Notes: a model not told the origin generated them from the sequence alone. A DNA stretch of 64,000 nucleotides from Parabacteroides distasonis ATCC 8503 (GCF_000012845.1 NC_009615.1:3722501-3786500), one strand, 5' to 3'; shown: positions 1 to 9,664, counted from the first letter of the stretch. Translations and numbers: made by a program.

Positions 1-16
1 TAAATGCCACGTAATT

Positions 17-40
17 AGGGGATATAACAAAATATCCCCT
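17..40. terminator. Stem-loop, probable terminator of an upstream gene
   Basis: Inverted arms AGGGGATAT (17-25) and ATATCCCCT (32-40) enclose a six-base A-rich loop, and an A/T-rich tract follows. It probably ends a gene lying left of the window or serves both strands. Confidence 0.5.
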
Positions 41-124
41 TAAAATAAACATTCTTCCCCTACCTTTTTACGGTTCTCCCCGTAACCCAAAACATTTATG
101 GCTTCCTGTCCGCCGCGAACCCTT

Positions 125-132
125 TAATTTTG
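125..132 (+). promoter_or_regulatory. -7 promoter box for the GH31-GH2-GH3 operon
   Basis: TAATTTTG matches the Bacteroides -7 consensus TAnnTTTG exactly and lies 87 bases before the GH31 start codon. I see no clear TTG at the -33 position, so the promoter may be weak or activator-dependent. Confidence 0.4.
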
Positions 133-218
133 CCAACGAATGAAGAACCATTTTTCTTGTATGGAAAAACCTGTTCGGACTCATTGCTGATCGGAAATAA
201 TTAAAGAATCTATAGAAT

Positions 219-3077
219 ATGAAACAACACATCGCGGTATTCACGTTAGGGCTTTCCCTGCTGACTTCCTGCATGACTGATTCCGCTTACCGGAAGGTCG
301 AGAATGGCTTGGTCGCCGATATCCGTTCCGGACAGGCGAAGGCTGTTAAATTGGAAGTAATCTCTGATGATATTATCCGGGTAATCGCCTCTCCGGATGG
401 TAAGTTTTCCAACCAAGTGAACTTGATCAAGGACACGAAATCGTTGCCCGCCCCATCGTTTCAGATAACGACCTCGGGGGATACGATCATCGTAAGTACG
501 CAAACCACACAGGCCCGTCTTTCACGGGAGACCGGAGAGGTTCGCTTTACCGACGCCAACGGACACACGATCCTTCGTGAGAAGACAAACGGAGGCAAGG
601 AATTTACGCCGATCGAGGTGGAAGGAACCAAAGGCTATACCTTACGTCAGGTATTTGAGAGTGAGGACGAGGAAGGGCTTTACGGCCTAGGACAGCATCA
701 GAGCGATGAGTTCAACTACAAAGGCAAGAACGAGGAGCTTTTCCAATATAACACGAAGGTGAGCGTGCCGTTTATCGTTTCCTCAAAAGGGTATGGTGTA
801 CTTTGGCATAACTATTCCTTGAGCCGTTTCGGCGACAAGCGTCCATACGCCGATTTGGGCGATGTCTTTGGCCTATACGGAAAAGACGGGAGGGCAGGGG
901 CGTTGACCGCTACCTACTATACGGATAAGGCGAAGAATTCCGTTTTAATCCAGCGGGATGAAGATAAGGTAGATTATGAGAATCTGAAAACCATCAAGAA
1001 CCTGCCGGCAGACTTCCCGAAGCCGAGCGCTTCCGCTACTTGGGAGGGCGAGATCGAGGCGAAAGAGACGGGTACTTATCATTTCAAACTACATTACGCC
1101 GGTTATACCAAGGTATTTGTGAATAACGAGGAGATCATCCCGGAACGTTGGCGTGCGGCATGGAACCCGAATGATTACAAGGCTACGGCCGATCTGGAAA
1201 AGGGCAAACGCTATCCGATCCGTATCGAATGGTTGCCGGATGGCGATGTCTCTTATATCGGCTTGAAGGTATTATCTCCGCTACCGGAGGAGGAGCGGGA
1301 GCGGTTGGCTTTCTGGTCGGAAATGGGGGATGATATCGATTACTACTTCATCAACGGAGAGTCTTCCATGGATAAGGTGATCAGCGGTTACCGCACGGTT
1401 ACGGGCAAGAGCCAGATCATGCCGAAATGGGCGATGGGATTCTGGTTGAGCCGTGAGCGTTATAAGACGCAAGAGGAGCTATTGACCGCCTTGAACGAAT
1501 ACCGCCGGCGGCAGGTTCCCTTGGATGTGATCGTACAGGACTGGAGCTATTGGCCGGTAGATGCGTGGGGCAGCCATGAGTTTGATAAGGAACGCTTCCC
1601 GGACCCGAAAGGCATGATTCGGGAAATCCACGATAAGGATGCCCGTATCATGATCTCCGTATGGCCGAAGTTTTATTATACGACAGAGCATTATAAAGAG
1701 TTGGACGCGCTGGGTGCCATGTATCAGCAGGCGATTAAGGATAGTATCCGCGACTGGATTTATCCGGGTTATATCGGTTCTTTCTATGATGCGTACAACC
1801 CGGAAGCCCGCAAGCTTTTCTGGGAACAGATGAACGAGCATCTGTATTCCTTGGGCATTGACGCTTGGTGGATGGACGCTTCCGAGCCGAACGTACAGGA
1901 TAATACGGATATCGAGTATCGCAAGGCGCTTTGCGGACCGACTTATCTGGGCCCGTCCACGAAATACTTCAACGCGTATGCCTTGGAGAACGCCGAGGCG
2001 ATCTACGACGGACAACGTAGCGTAAACCCGGATGACCGTGTATTCTTGTTGACCCGTTCCGGTTTCGCCGGCCAGCAACGTTACTCTACCGCTACATGGA
2101 GTGGCGATATCGGTACTCGCTGGGAGGATATGAAAGCGCAGATCAGCGCCGGCTTGAACTTCGCCATGTCCGGTATCCCTTACTGGACGATGGATATCGG
2201 TGGCTTCAGCGTGGAGAACCGTTATATGGCCGCAAAGGAAGGTAGCGAGGATTTGAGGGAATGGAGGGAGTTGAACAACCGTTGGTATCAGTTCGGGGCT
2301 TTCTGTCCGTTGTTCCGTAGCCACGGGCAATATCCTTGCCGCGAGATCTATAATATCGCTCCGGAAGGATCGCCTACGTACCAATCGATGAAGTATTATA
2401 CCGAGTTGCGCTATCAATTGATGCCGTATATCTATAGCTTGGCCTCCAAGACGCATTTTGAGGATTATACGATCATGCGTGCCTTGGTGATGGATTATTC
2501 GGACGATGAGAAGACTTACGATATAGACGACCAGTTTATGTTTGGCCCGGCCTTCATGGCATGCCCGGTGTATGAGTATAAGGCTCGCGACCGTGAGGTG
2601 TACTTCCCGGCCGGCATTTGGTACGATTTTTACAACGGCAAGCCTGTGCAAGGCGGAACGACAATGGACGTGGATGCTCCTTACGAGCGTATGCCTTTGT
2701 TCGTGAGAGCCGGTTCTATCGTACCGACCGGAAAGGTAATCCAGTCTACGAAAGAGGAGCAGAAAGACTTAACCGTCTCTGTTTACGCCGGTGCCGACGG
2801 CTCCTTCACCTTATATGAGGATAATGGCGTGACCTACGATTACGAGAAAGGAAATTACGCTACCATCCCGTTTGTTTATGATGATGCGAGGCGAACGCTC
2901 ACGATCGGCGCGCGGGAGGGCGATTATCCGGGCATGATCCGCGAGCGTCAGATCACGGTACGTCTCATCACGCCGGAGAACCCCGCTGGCAAGGACGTGA
3001 CAATATCTTACCAAGGTAAACCTCTAGTTGTAGAGACAGGGCACGCCCCGTCTCTACAACTGGGTAATATCAATTAA
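219..3077 (+). CDS. GH31 alpha-glycosidase lipoprotein with PA14 insert, probable alpha-xylosidase
   Basis: This 952-residue protein starts with a lipoprotein signal (LLTSC near residue 18), so it should be anchored at the envelope. The GH31 barrel shows the nucleophile motif WWMDASEP with D553 and the acid/base motif WSGD with D630. Between about residues 215 and 345 a PA14-like beta domain is inserted in the N-terminal part, as in Bacteroides xyloglucan alpha-xylosidases. It heads a three-gene operon with GH2 (15-base gap) and GH3, which supports removal of alpha-xylosyl branches from xyloglucan oligosaccharides. Alpha-glucosidase activity is the main alternative. Oddly, the last dozen or so residues (about 936-947) are encoded by a palindromic repeat also found downstream of GH3, so the C-terminus looks extended by an inserted element. 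Confidence 0.88.
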   Translation: MKQHIAVFTLGLSLLTSCMTDSAYRKVENGLVADIRSGQAKAVKLEVISDDIIRVIASPDGKFSNQVNLIKDTKSLPAPSFQITTSGDTIIVSTQTTQARLSRETGEVRFTDANGHTILREKTNGGKEFTPIEVEGTKGYTLRQVFESEDEEGLYGLGQHQSDEFNYKGKNEELFQYNTKVSVPFIVSSKGYGVLWHNYSLSRFGDKRPYADLGDVFGLYGKDGRAGALTATYYTDKAKNSVLIQRDEDKVDYENLKTIKNLPADFPKPSASATWEGEIEAKETGTYHFKLHYAGYTKVFVNNEEIIPERWRAAWNPNDYKATADLEKGKRYPIRIEWLPDGDVSYIGLKVLSPLPEEERERLAFWSEMGDDIDYYFINGESSMDKVISGYRTVTGKSQIMPKWAMGFWLSRERYKTQEELLTALNEYRRRQVPLDVIVQDWSYWPVDAWGSHEFDKERFPDPKGMIREIHDKDARIMISVWPKFYYTTEHYKELDALGAMYQQAIKDSIRDWIYPGYIGSFYDAYNPEARKLFWEQMNEHLYSLGIDAWWMDASEPNVQDNTDIEYRKALCGPTYLGPSTKYFNAYALENAEAIYDGQRSVNPDDRVFLLTRSGFAGQQRYSTATWSGDIGTRWEDMKAQISAGLNFAMSGIPYWTMDIGGFSVENRYMAAKEGSEDLREWRELNNRWYQFGAFCPLFRSHGQYPCREIYNIAPEGSPTYQSMKYYTELRYQLMPYIYSLASKTHFEDYTIMRALVMDYSDDEKTYDIDDQFMFGPAFMACPVYEYKARDREVYFPAGIWYDFYNGKPVQGGTTMDVDAPYERMPLFVRAGSIVPTGKVIQSTKEEQKDLTVSVYAGADGSFTLYEDNGVTYDYEKGNYATIPFVYDDARRTLTIGAREGDYPGMIRERQITVRLITPENPAGKDVTISYQGKPLVVETGHAPSLQLGNIN
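3026..3061. repeat. 36-bp palindromic repeat, copy 1, inside the GH31 reading frame
   Basis: Arms AGTTGTAGAGACAGGG and CCCCGTCTCTACAACT surround the loop CACG and pair with one mismatch. The same element occurs perfectly paired at 7861-7896. Here it lies within the coding frame, and the GH31 stop codon comes 16 bases after it. Confidence 0.85.
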
Positions 3078-3092
3078 ACTATATAATCACTA

Positions 3093-5633
3093 ATGATATC
3101 ACTGATGAATCGGCCATTCGCGTGGCTTCTGGGCCTATTGCTCACCGCCTGTTCCCCCACCGGGGAGCAGGTGCGTGAACGTAGCTCATGGAATGACGAT
3201 TGGAAATTTGCCTTGTCGGATAGCGTTCAGGATTATTCATCCCCGGACAGCGATGATTCCACTTGGCGTATCTTATCTTTACCGCATGATTGGAGTATCG
3301 AGGGGGATTTCTCCCTCGATAACCCGTCTACCCCGGGCGGCGGCGCGCTACCGGGCGGGATTGGCTGGTATCGAAAGACATTTACCCTTCCGGAGACGGA
3401 TCGGGGTAAGGTTGTTTATGTTGATTTCGACGGGGTTTACCGGAATAGCGAGGTTTGGATCAATGGTCATTCGCTGGGATTCCGCCCGAATGGTTATGTA
3501 TCGTTTCGTTATGACTTGACGCCTTATTTGAGGTATGGAAGCCAACCGAACGTAATTGTAGTGAAGGCGGATAATAGCGAGCAGCCGAACTCCCGCTGGT
3601 ATTCCGGCTCCGGTATCTACCGTAACGTATGGCTGGTGAAGGTGAATCCGGTACATGTGGACAACTGGGGCACTTTCGTGCATGATATGAAGATCTCACC
3701 GGAGGAGGCTACCTTCTCCTTGGAGGCGAGAATAAGGAATAGCTCGGAGGCGGATAGGGAGGCCGAAGTCTCTACCTCTATTTACGATGACCGTAACAGA
3801 GTTGTTACGGCACCCGTAACAACTCTGTTACGGGTACCGTATACGCCCTGTTACGACACCCGTATGCGGGAGGCATCTGTCGATCATCAGTTCTCGATCT
3901 CAAATCCCAAGCTTTGGAGCCCCGATTCTCCCTCGCTCTACACGGCCGTCACGGAAGTGAAAGTGGCTGGTAAGGTGGTAGATCGTTACGAGACGGTATT
4001 CGGATTGCGTACGTTCCGTTGGGATTCCGCTACCGGCTTTTATTTGAATGATAAGCCTTTGAAGATAAAAGGGGTTTGCCTGCATCATGATTTAGGCTGT
4101 CTGGGTGCCGCCGTGAATACACGGGCTATCGAGCGCCAGCTACAGATCATGAAGGAGATGGGTGTGAACGCGATCCGTACCAGCCATAACGCCCCGGCAC
4201 CCGAGTTGCTGGATCTTTGCGATCGTATGGGCCTTCTGGTACAGGATGAGTCTTTCGATATGTGGGAACGCCGTAAGTCCCCATACGATTACGCCCGGTA
4301 TTTCGCGGAGTGGCATGAGCGGGATTTGACGGACGAGATCTTGCGTGACCGGAATCACGCCTCTGTTTTCATGTGGAGTATAGGCAATGAGGTACTTGAG
4401 CAATGGAGTCATGCCGACGCTACCGAGCTGGATCTGCAAGCGGCGAACCTGATCTTGAATGCGGGCCATGCCATTGATCCCGCTTTGCTGAAGGATACGA
4501 CCCTTAGTCGTCAATCCTTGATCACCCGTCATCTGGCGGCTATCGTGAAACGGCTGGATACTTCCCGGGTCGTTACCGCCGGCTGTAACGAGGTAAACCC
4601 TGCGAATCATCTGTTCCGCTCGGATGCCTTGGACGTGCTGGGCTTCAACTACCATGAGCAATATCTTGAACCGTTTCTCCGGAATTTCCCCGGAAGGAAA
4701 CTGATCGTGAGCGAATCTACCTCGGCCTTGATGACCCGTGGCTATTATGAGATGCCGTCCGATCATATTTATATCCGTCCGGAATCGTGGGACAAGCCTT
4801 TCGAGGCTCCCGAGCATGTTTGCTCCTCTTATGATAATTGCCATGTACCTTGGGGCTCTACGCACGAGAAGACTTGGCATCTGGTGAAGACGCTTCCGCA
4901 TGTATCCGGCCTGTTCGTCTGGACGGGTTTCGATTACTTGGGAGAGCCTACCCCCTATTGGTGGCCCAGCCGGAGCAGCTTCTTCGGTATCGTGGATCTG
5001 GCGGGTTTCCCGAAGGATGTATATTATATGTATAAAAGCGAGTGGACGGATGAACCCGTATTGCACATTTTCCCGCATTGGAACTGGAAGGAAGGCGAAC
5101 GGGTGGATATCTGGGCCTATTATAACAATGCCGATGAGGTGGAACTATACCTAAACGGAAAGAGCCTAGGCGTACGACAAAAAACGGACAGTACCTATCA
5201 TGTCTCTTGGCGTGTGCCTTTTACGCCCGGAACCTTGAGAGCCGTCTCCCGCTTAGGGGGTAAGGAGGTCTTGGTGAAAGAGATCCATACGGCAGGAGAG
5301 CCGGCCCGTTTGGTCTTGACCCCGGATCGTAGCGTCATCCAAGCGGATGGCTCGGACCTATCGTTTGTAACCGTAGATGTATGCGATATCGATGGTAACC
5401 GGGTTCCCGACGCTACCCCGTTGATCCGTTTCTCCGTGGAGGGCCCGGGTGAGATCGCCGGAACGGATAACGGAGATCCGAACGATCCGAACAGCCTCCG
5501 TAAACCGAAACGGCAAGCCTACTACGGAAAAGCCTTGGTCGTGATCCGGAACAAGGGCGGACAAGGCGACATCCACTTAAAAGCCATAGCCGAGGGCTTA
5601 CCCGAGGCGACGGTAACGATTCAAGCGCAATAA
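3093..5633 (+). CDS. GH2 beta-galactosidase-like lipoprotein
   Basis: An 846-residue glycoside hydrolase of family 2 with a lipoprotein signal (LLTAC, Cys near residue 20). The order is sugar-binding jelly roll, Ig-like domain, catalytic barrel, then Ig-like C-terminal domains of the kind found in Bacteroides GH2 enzymes. The acid/base is E433 in SIGNE and the nucleophile E541 in IVSES. It lies 15 bases after GH31 and 22 before GH3, so the three are surely co-transcribed. The context suggests removal of beta-galactose from galactosylated xylose branches. Residues about 234-247 are encoded by a perfect 20-bp inverted repeat, which may be an insertion in the Ig-like region. Beta-glucuronidase or beta-mannosidase activity cannot be excluded from sequence. 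Confidence 0.87.
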   Translation: MISLMNRPFAWLLGLLLTACSPTGEQVRERSSWNDDWKFALSDSVQDYSSPDSDDSTWRILSLPHDWSIEGDFSLDNPSTPGGGALPGGIGWYRKTFTLPETDRGKVVYVDFDGVYRNSEVWINGHSLGFRPNGYVSFRYDLTPYLRYGSQPNVIVVKADNSEQPNSRWYSGSGIYRNVWLVKVNPVHVDNWGTFVHDMKISPEEATFSLEARIRNSSEADREAEVSTSIYDDRNRVVTAPVTTLLRVPYTPCYDTRMREASVDHQFSISNPKLWSPDSPSLYTAVTEVKVAGKVVDRYETVFGLRTFRWDSATGFYLNDKPLKIKGVCLHHDLGCLGAAVNTRAIERQLQIMKEMGVNAIRTSHNAPAPELLDLCDRMGLLVQDESFDMWERRKSPYDYARYFAEWHERDLTDEILRDRNHASVFMWSIGNEVLEQWSHADATELDLQAANLILNAGHAIDPALLKDTTLSRQSLITRHLAAIVKRLDTSRVVTAGCNEVNPANHLFRSDALDVLGFNYHEQYLEPFLRNFPGRKLIVSESTSALMTRGYYEMPSDHIYIRPESWDKPFEAPEHVCSSYDNCHVPWGSTHEKTWHLVKTLPHVSGLFVWTGFDYLGEPTPYWWPSRSSFFGIVDLAGFPKDVYYMYKSEWTDEPVLHIFPHWNWKEGERVDIWAYYNNADEVELYLNGKSLGVRQKTDSTYHVSWRVPFTPGTLRAVSRLGGKEVLVKEIHTAGEPARLVLTPDRSVIQADGSDLSFVTVDVCDIDGNRVPDATPLIRFSVEGPGEIAGTDNGDPNDPNSLRKPKRQAYYGKALVVIRNKGGQGDIHLKAIAEGLPEATVTIQAQ
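3791..3833. repeat. Nested palindrome inside the GH2 coding sequence
   Basis: Two perfectly complementary 20-base arms (3791-3810 and 3814-3833) are separated by CAC. Each arm is itself a near-palindrome with GTAACA at one end and TGTTAC at the other. The frame stays open through it and encodes a Val/Thr/Leu-rich stretch. The word GTAAC/GTTAC therefore occurs four times in 43 bases. Confidence 0.85.
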
Positions 5634-5655
5634 TAAACCTATAAATAAAGAGGAA

Positions 5656-7854
5656 ATGAAAAAGATAATAGGCGTGATCGCTTGCGGGCTATTCTTGAAC
5701 GCGGCTGCCGCGAGCTCGCAGGTCACGGATAAAGAGAAGGTACAAATGGAGAAACGTATCGAGAAACTGATTAAGAAGATGACCTTGGAGGAAAAGGTCG
5801 GGTTGTTGCATGGTAACTCAAAATTCTATGTTGCCGGAGTAGAGCGTCTGGGGATTCCCGAGTGGAGCTTGAGCGACGGGCCTCACGGGGTACGTGCGGA
5901 GATCAATCGCCACGATTGGGCGTATGCGGGTTGGACAAATGATTCCGCCTCTTATTTCCCGACCGGCACGGCTTTCGCCGCCGCTTGGAACCCGGAGTTG
6001 GCTTATCGCCGGGGCGAGGTGCTGGGCGAGGAGGCTCGCTGGCGTAAGAAGGATGTGTTGCTGGGCCCGGGCGTGAATATCATTCGCTCCCCGCTTTGTG
6101 GCCGTAACTTCGAGTATATGAGCGAGGACCCTTATATGAACTCCGTATTGGCGGTCGCTTATATCAAAGGCTTGCAGAGCCGTGACGTGGCTTGTAGCGT
6201 AAAGCATTTCGCCGTGAATAACCAAGAGACAAACCGTACGACGGTCGATGTAGAATGTAGCGAGCGTGCCTTGCGTGAGATTTATTTACCCGCTTTCAAG
6301 GCGGCCGTACAGGAGGGAGGCGCCTTGACGGTAATGGCCGCTTATAATAAATTCCGTGGGGAGTTCTGCGCGGAGAATAACTACTTGGTTCGCAAGATCC
6401 TTCGGAATGAATGGGGATTCGATGGCGTATATGTAACTGATTGGGGAGCCGCTCATAGCACGGTTCCTTCTATGGAGGCCGGCTTGGATCTGGAGATGGG
6501 CACGCTGATTGATAAATATGAGGATTGGTATTATGCCAACCCCTTGATCGAGGCTGTTAAGTCCGGTAAGGTTCCTATGAGCTTGGTGGACGAGAAGGTG
6601 GGCGATGTCTTACGTGTGATGATCAAGACGAATGTCTTGGACCCGAAAAAGCGTTTCGGCCCGGGCTCCATGAATACGAAAGAGCATCAGCAAGCCACTT
6701 ACGACGCGGCTGCCGAAGCCATTGTCTTATTGAAGAACCAGAATAATCTTCTCCCGTTGGATTTCTCCTCGATCAAGAGTCTGGCGGTAATTGGCGATAA
6801 CGCTACCCGCAAACATTCCAATGGTGGCTTGAGTTCCGAGATCAAGGCGGTTTACGAGGTAACTCCATTAGGGGCGCTTCGTGCGAAATGGGGCGATAAG
6901 GTGGATATCCGTTTTGCCCAAGGCTATGAGAAGTTATCTACTTTCGTGGAGGGAAGCAATAATGGGCAAAGCTCTGGTACTTTCTCTTCCAAGACACAGG
7001 AAAGCGACGCGTTATTGAAAGAGGCGGTAGAGGTTGCCCGCACGAGTGACGTGGCCCTTTTGGTTTGTGGTTTGAACCATGATTATGATACCGAGTCGTT
7101 CGACCGTCTGAATATGGATATCCCATACGGGCAGGTTGAGTTGATTCAAGAGGTGGTAAAGGCGAATCCTCGTACGATCGTGGTCATGATCGCCGGATCG
7201 CCGCTGAATATGGCCGCCGTGGATATTTGTTCCCCGGCTATCGTTTGGGCTTGGTTCAACGGCATGGAAGGAGGAAATGCCTTGGTGGACGTATTATCCG
7301 GTAAGGTGAATCCGAGCGGGAAGATGCCGTTCACCACTCCCGTGAGCTTGGATCAATCTCCGGCGCATGCGTTGGGCAACTTCCCCGGCAGGGATTTGAA
7401 AGTGAATTATGAGGAAGATATCTTGGTAGGTTACCGCTGGTTCGATACGAAGGGGCTTCCGGTCGTTTATCCGTTCGGTTACGGCTTATCCTATACGACA
7501 TTCGACTATTCCAACCTGAATACGGATAAAGAGACGTACGATCAAGCGGATACGATCCAAGCGACTTTCACCCTAACCAATACCGGAGACCGTGAAGGAG
7601 CTGAGGTGGCCCAATTGTATGTAAGCGATCCGGTTTGCTCCGTGATGCGTCCGGTCAAGGAGTTAAAGGGCTTCAAGAAGGTATTCCTTAAACCCGGCGA
7701 GAGTCGGCGAATCACGTTGGACATCCCCGTATCCTCTTTAGCTTTCTATAGTGAGGCACAAAGCCAATTCGTCGTAGAACCCGGCGAGTTCATCCTCCAA
7801 CTAGGAGCCTCCGCCTCAGATATCAAGCAGAAGATCAGCGTGGAGGTGAAATAA
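5656..7854 (+). CDS. GH3 beta-glucosidase, secreted
   Basis: A 732-residue family 3 glycoside hydrolase with a type I signal peptide (cleavage near AAAASSQ). The N-terminal barrel carries the nucleophile D262 in YVTDWGA, a variant of the usual SDW. The alpha/beta sandwich follows, and the last ~110 residues form the fibronectin-III-like domain common in two-domain GH3 beta-glucosidases. It is the last gene of the GH31-GH2-GH3 operon, followed seven bases later by a palindromic repeat that can end transcription. In a xyloglucan-type pathway it would release glucose from the backbone once xylose and galactose are removed. Confidence 0.9.
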   Translation: MKKIIGVIACGLFLNAAAASSQVTDKEKVQMEKRIEKLIKKMTLEEKVGLLHGNSKFYVAGVERLGIPEWSLSDGPHGVRAEINRHDWAYAGWTNDSASYFPTGTAFAAAWNPELAYRRGEVLGEEARWRKKDVLLGPGVNIIRSPLCGRNFEYMSEDPYMNSVLAVAYIKGLQSRDVACSVKHFAVNNQETNRTTVDVECSERALREIYLPAFKAAVQEGGALTVMAAYNKFRGEFCAENNYLVRKILRNEWGFDGVYVTDWGAAHSTVPSMEAGLDLEMGTLIDKYEDWYYANPLIEAVKSGKVPMSLVDEKVGDVLRVMIKTNVLDPKKRFGPGSMNTKEHQQATYDAAAEAIVLLKNQNNLLPLDFSSIKSLAVIGDNATRKHSNGGLSSEIKAVYEVTPLGALRAKWGDKVDIRFAQGYEKLSTFVEGSNNGQSSGTFSSKTQESDALLKEAVEVARTSDVALLVCGLNHDYDTESFDRLNMDIPYGQVELIQEVVKANPRTIVVMIAGSPLNMAAVDICSPAIVWAWFNGMEGGNALVDVLSGKVNPSGKMPFTTPVSLDQSPAHALGNFPGRDLKVNYEEDILVGYRWFDTKGLPVVYPFGYGLSYTTFDYSNLNTDKETYDQADTIQATFTLTNTGDREGAEVAQLYVSDPVCSVMRPVKELKGFKKVFLKPGESRRITLDIPVSSLAFYSEAQSQFVVEPGEFILQLGASASDIKQKISVEVK

Positions 7855-7860
7855 CTACCC

Positions 7861-7896
7861 AGTTGTAGAGACGGGGTACGCCCCGTCTCTACAACT
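7861..7896. repeat. 36-bp palindromic repeat, copy 2, after GH3
   Basis: Perfect 16-base arms AGTTGTAGAGACGGGG and CCCCGTCTCTACAACT with loop TACG. It is the intergenic twin of the element inside the end of GH31 (3026-3061). Placed directly after the operon, it may act as a terminator or mRNA-stabilising hairpin, although no T-run follows. Confidence 0.85.
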
Positions 7897-8002
7897 AGAT
7901 ATTGAAAAATAACCGCTAGGACATTTTTCGTTACATTTCCTTGAACAAGAGAGCATCTATAGAGTTATATCCATATAATAACAATATAATTAAAGATGTG
8001 CT

Positions 8003-8953
8003 ATGAACTCTCTACAAAATCCATTGAACGCTAACTATCCGCAAGATGTTACCCAAAAACCGGGTGAGAATGCGGTTTTCATTGTCTATGCTCTAAAAGA
8101 TCTCCCCGACACGATTGATAAGGTGAAGGACGTGTGCGCTAATTTCTCCGCTTTGATACGTAGTATGCGCAATCGCTATCCTGATATGCAATTCAGTTGT
8201 ACGATAGGATTCGGGGCGGATGCTTGGAAACGCTTCTTCCCGGAGCAAGGGAACCCCAAAGAATTGCAACCGTTTGAAGAGATCAAAGGAGTTAAGCTTA
8301 CGGCTGTTTCTACCCCCGGGGATTTACTGTTCCACATCCGCTGTAAGCAGATGGGACTGTGCTTTGAGTTCGCCTCCATTATAGACCAGAAACTGCGAGG
8401 TGTCGTGGAATCGATCGATGAGACCCACGGTTTTCGGTATAGAGACGGTAAGGCGATTATCGGTTTCGTGGACGGTACGGAGAACCCTGCCGTGGATGAA
8501 GACCCCTATCGTTTCGCGGTAATAGGCGATGAGGACCCCGAGTTTATGGGCGGAAGTTATGTGTTTGTGCAAAAATACATTCATGATATGGTGGCATGGA
8601 ATGCGCTTCCAGTGGAAGAGCAAGAGAAAGTCATCGGTCGCCGTAAATTCAACGATGTCGAGCTATCAGATGAGGAAAAACCGAAGAACGCCCATAACGC
8701 CGTGACGAACATCGGAGACGATCTGAAAATAGTCCGTGCTAACATGCCATTCGCCCATACCTCCAAAGGTGAATACGGTACCTATTTTATCGCCTATGCC
8801 AGCACGTTCAGCACCACCCGACGAATGCTGGAGAATATGTTCGTCGGTGATCCCGTAGGCAATACGGATCGTCTGCTGGACTTCAGCACGCCGATAACGG
8901 GAACTCTTTTCTTCGTTCCGTCGTATGAGTTGCTTGATAAGTTAGGGGAATAA
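8003..8953 (+). CDS. DyP-type heme peroxidase
   Basis: This 316-residue protein has the dye-decolorizing peroxidase signature GxxDG as GFVDG (D157) and a likely proximal heme ligand H231 in NAHNAV. Its length and motifs fit the DyP family known from Bacteroides. There is no signal peptide, so it should be cytoplasmic. It probably uses hydrogen peroxide to oxidise an unknown substrate; a role in heme or iron handling has been proposed for some relatives. It appears to be a single-gene unit between the glycosidase operon and a long non-coding region. Confidence 0.9.
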   Translation: MNSLQNPLNANYPQDVTQKPGENAVFIVYALKDLPDTIDKVKDVCANFSALIRSMRNRYPDMQFSCTIGFGADAWKRFFPEQGNPKELQPFEEIKGVKLTAVSTPGDLLFHIRCKQMGLCFEFASIIDQKLRGVVESIDETHGFRYRDGKAIIGFVDGTENPAVDEDPYRFAVIGDEDPEFMGGSYVFVQKYIHDMVAWNALPVEEQEKVIGRRKFNDVELSDEEKPKNAHNAVTNIGDDLKIVRANMPFAHTSKGEYGTYFIAYASTFSTTRRMLENMFVGDPVGNTDRLLDFSTPITGTLFFVPSYELLDKLGE

Positions 8954-8995
8954 TTATTTATCCATCCTTAACTGTCTAGTTAACAGACTTCCGCA

Positions 8996-9100
8996 GTGCC
9001 AATCATTTCCCATATCGTGGCACGGCAGTGCCATTGGCGTGGCATAGCTGTGCCTTCCTTATGGCAATGGTGTGCCACTAGGATGGCACAGTCGTGCCAT
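8996..9100. repeat. Cluster of short inverted words TGGCA/TGCCA
   Basis: The word TGGCA or its complement TGCCA occurs eight times in about 105 bases, plus a degenerate TGCCT. It forms several small hairpins, for example TGGCAC-GGCA-GTGCCA (9018-9033) and ATGGCAC-AGTC-GTGCCAT (9083-9100). Confidence 0.75.
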
Positions 9101-9271
9101 TATGATGTGCTTATCTTTTAATGAAAGGCTTGTTGACTGATAAGGTTGGAGTTATGGATAACAGAAGTAAACCGCCTATTATCAATACTTCAAATATCCA
9201 TAGCGGTTATATAGTGTTGGGAGTGTAGATGCGTGTTGTATGTCGTTTGCGGATTTCACCCCGGATTTATG

Positions 9272-9331
9272 AAGTTAACTTACTTGGTCATTTAAGTTAG
9301 CTTACTTTGTCGTTGAAGCTAACTTACTTTG
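9272..9331. repeat. Three tandem repeats with 22-bp period
   Basis: Copies related to AAGTTAGCTTACTTTG begin at 9272, 9294 and 9316, with unlike 6-7 base spacers. The core TAGCTTACTTTG recurs at 35699-35710. This could be a protein-binding array or part of the intergenic word clusters. Confidence 0.7.
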
Positions 9332-9664
9332 AAATGTTAGTTAACTGGTAACTTTCTACCTAAAAAAGCCATTTGGCAATGTACCTAATCTTTTTTGCAC
9401 TATAAAAGTGTTTTGTAAGGTCATTCCATAAACTTTAGGGTAGTAGTCTTCGTACTGTTTGATGGATTGCCATCTTGATTTTTTCCTTAATAATCAATTA
9501 TAATTAAAGAATATATCATATATTTGCCTAGCTAGTAATTAAGGCAGAAAAGCAAAAGGTAAAAGCATAGGTTTTTATCTACTTATTCTTTCTTTGTTGG
9601 TAGTAAAACAATGATAAAATAGAAAACGTATGGATTATTATAGACTAAAATATTTTTAAATACG

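Noticed and set aside
1479..2651. Long minus-strand open frame of 390 codons opposite GH31
   Set aside because: It mirrors the codon pattern of GH31, has no signal, motif or ribosome site, and GH31 is clearly real.
4140..5078. Minus-strand open frame of 312 codons opposite GH2
   Set aside because: It is a shadow of the GH2 catalytic region with no recognisable domain.
9272..9331. CRISPR-like short repeats
   Set aside because: Only three imperfect copies with 6-7 base spacers and no cas genes nearby; not a CRISPR array.
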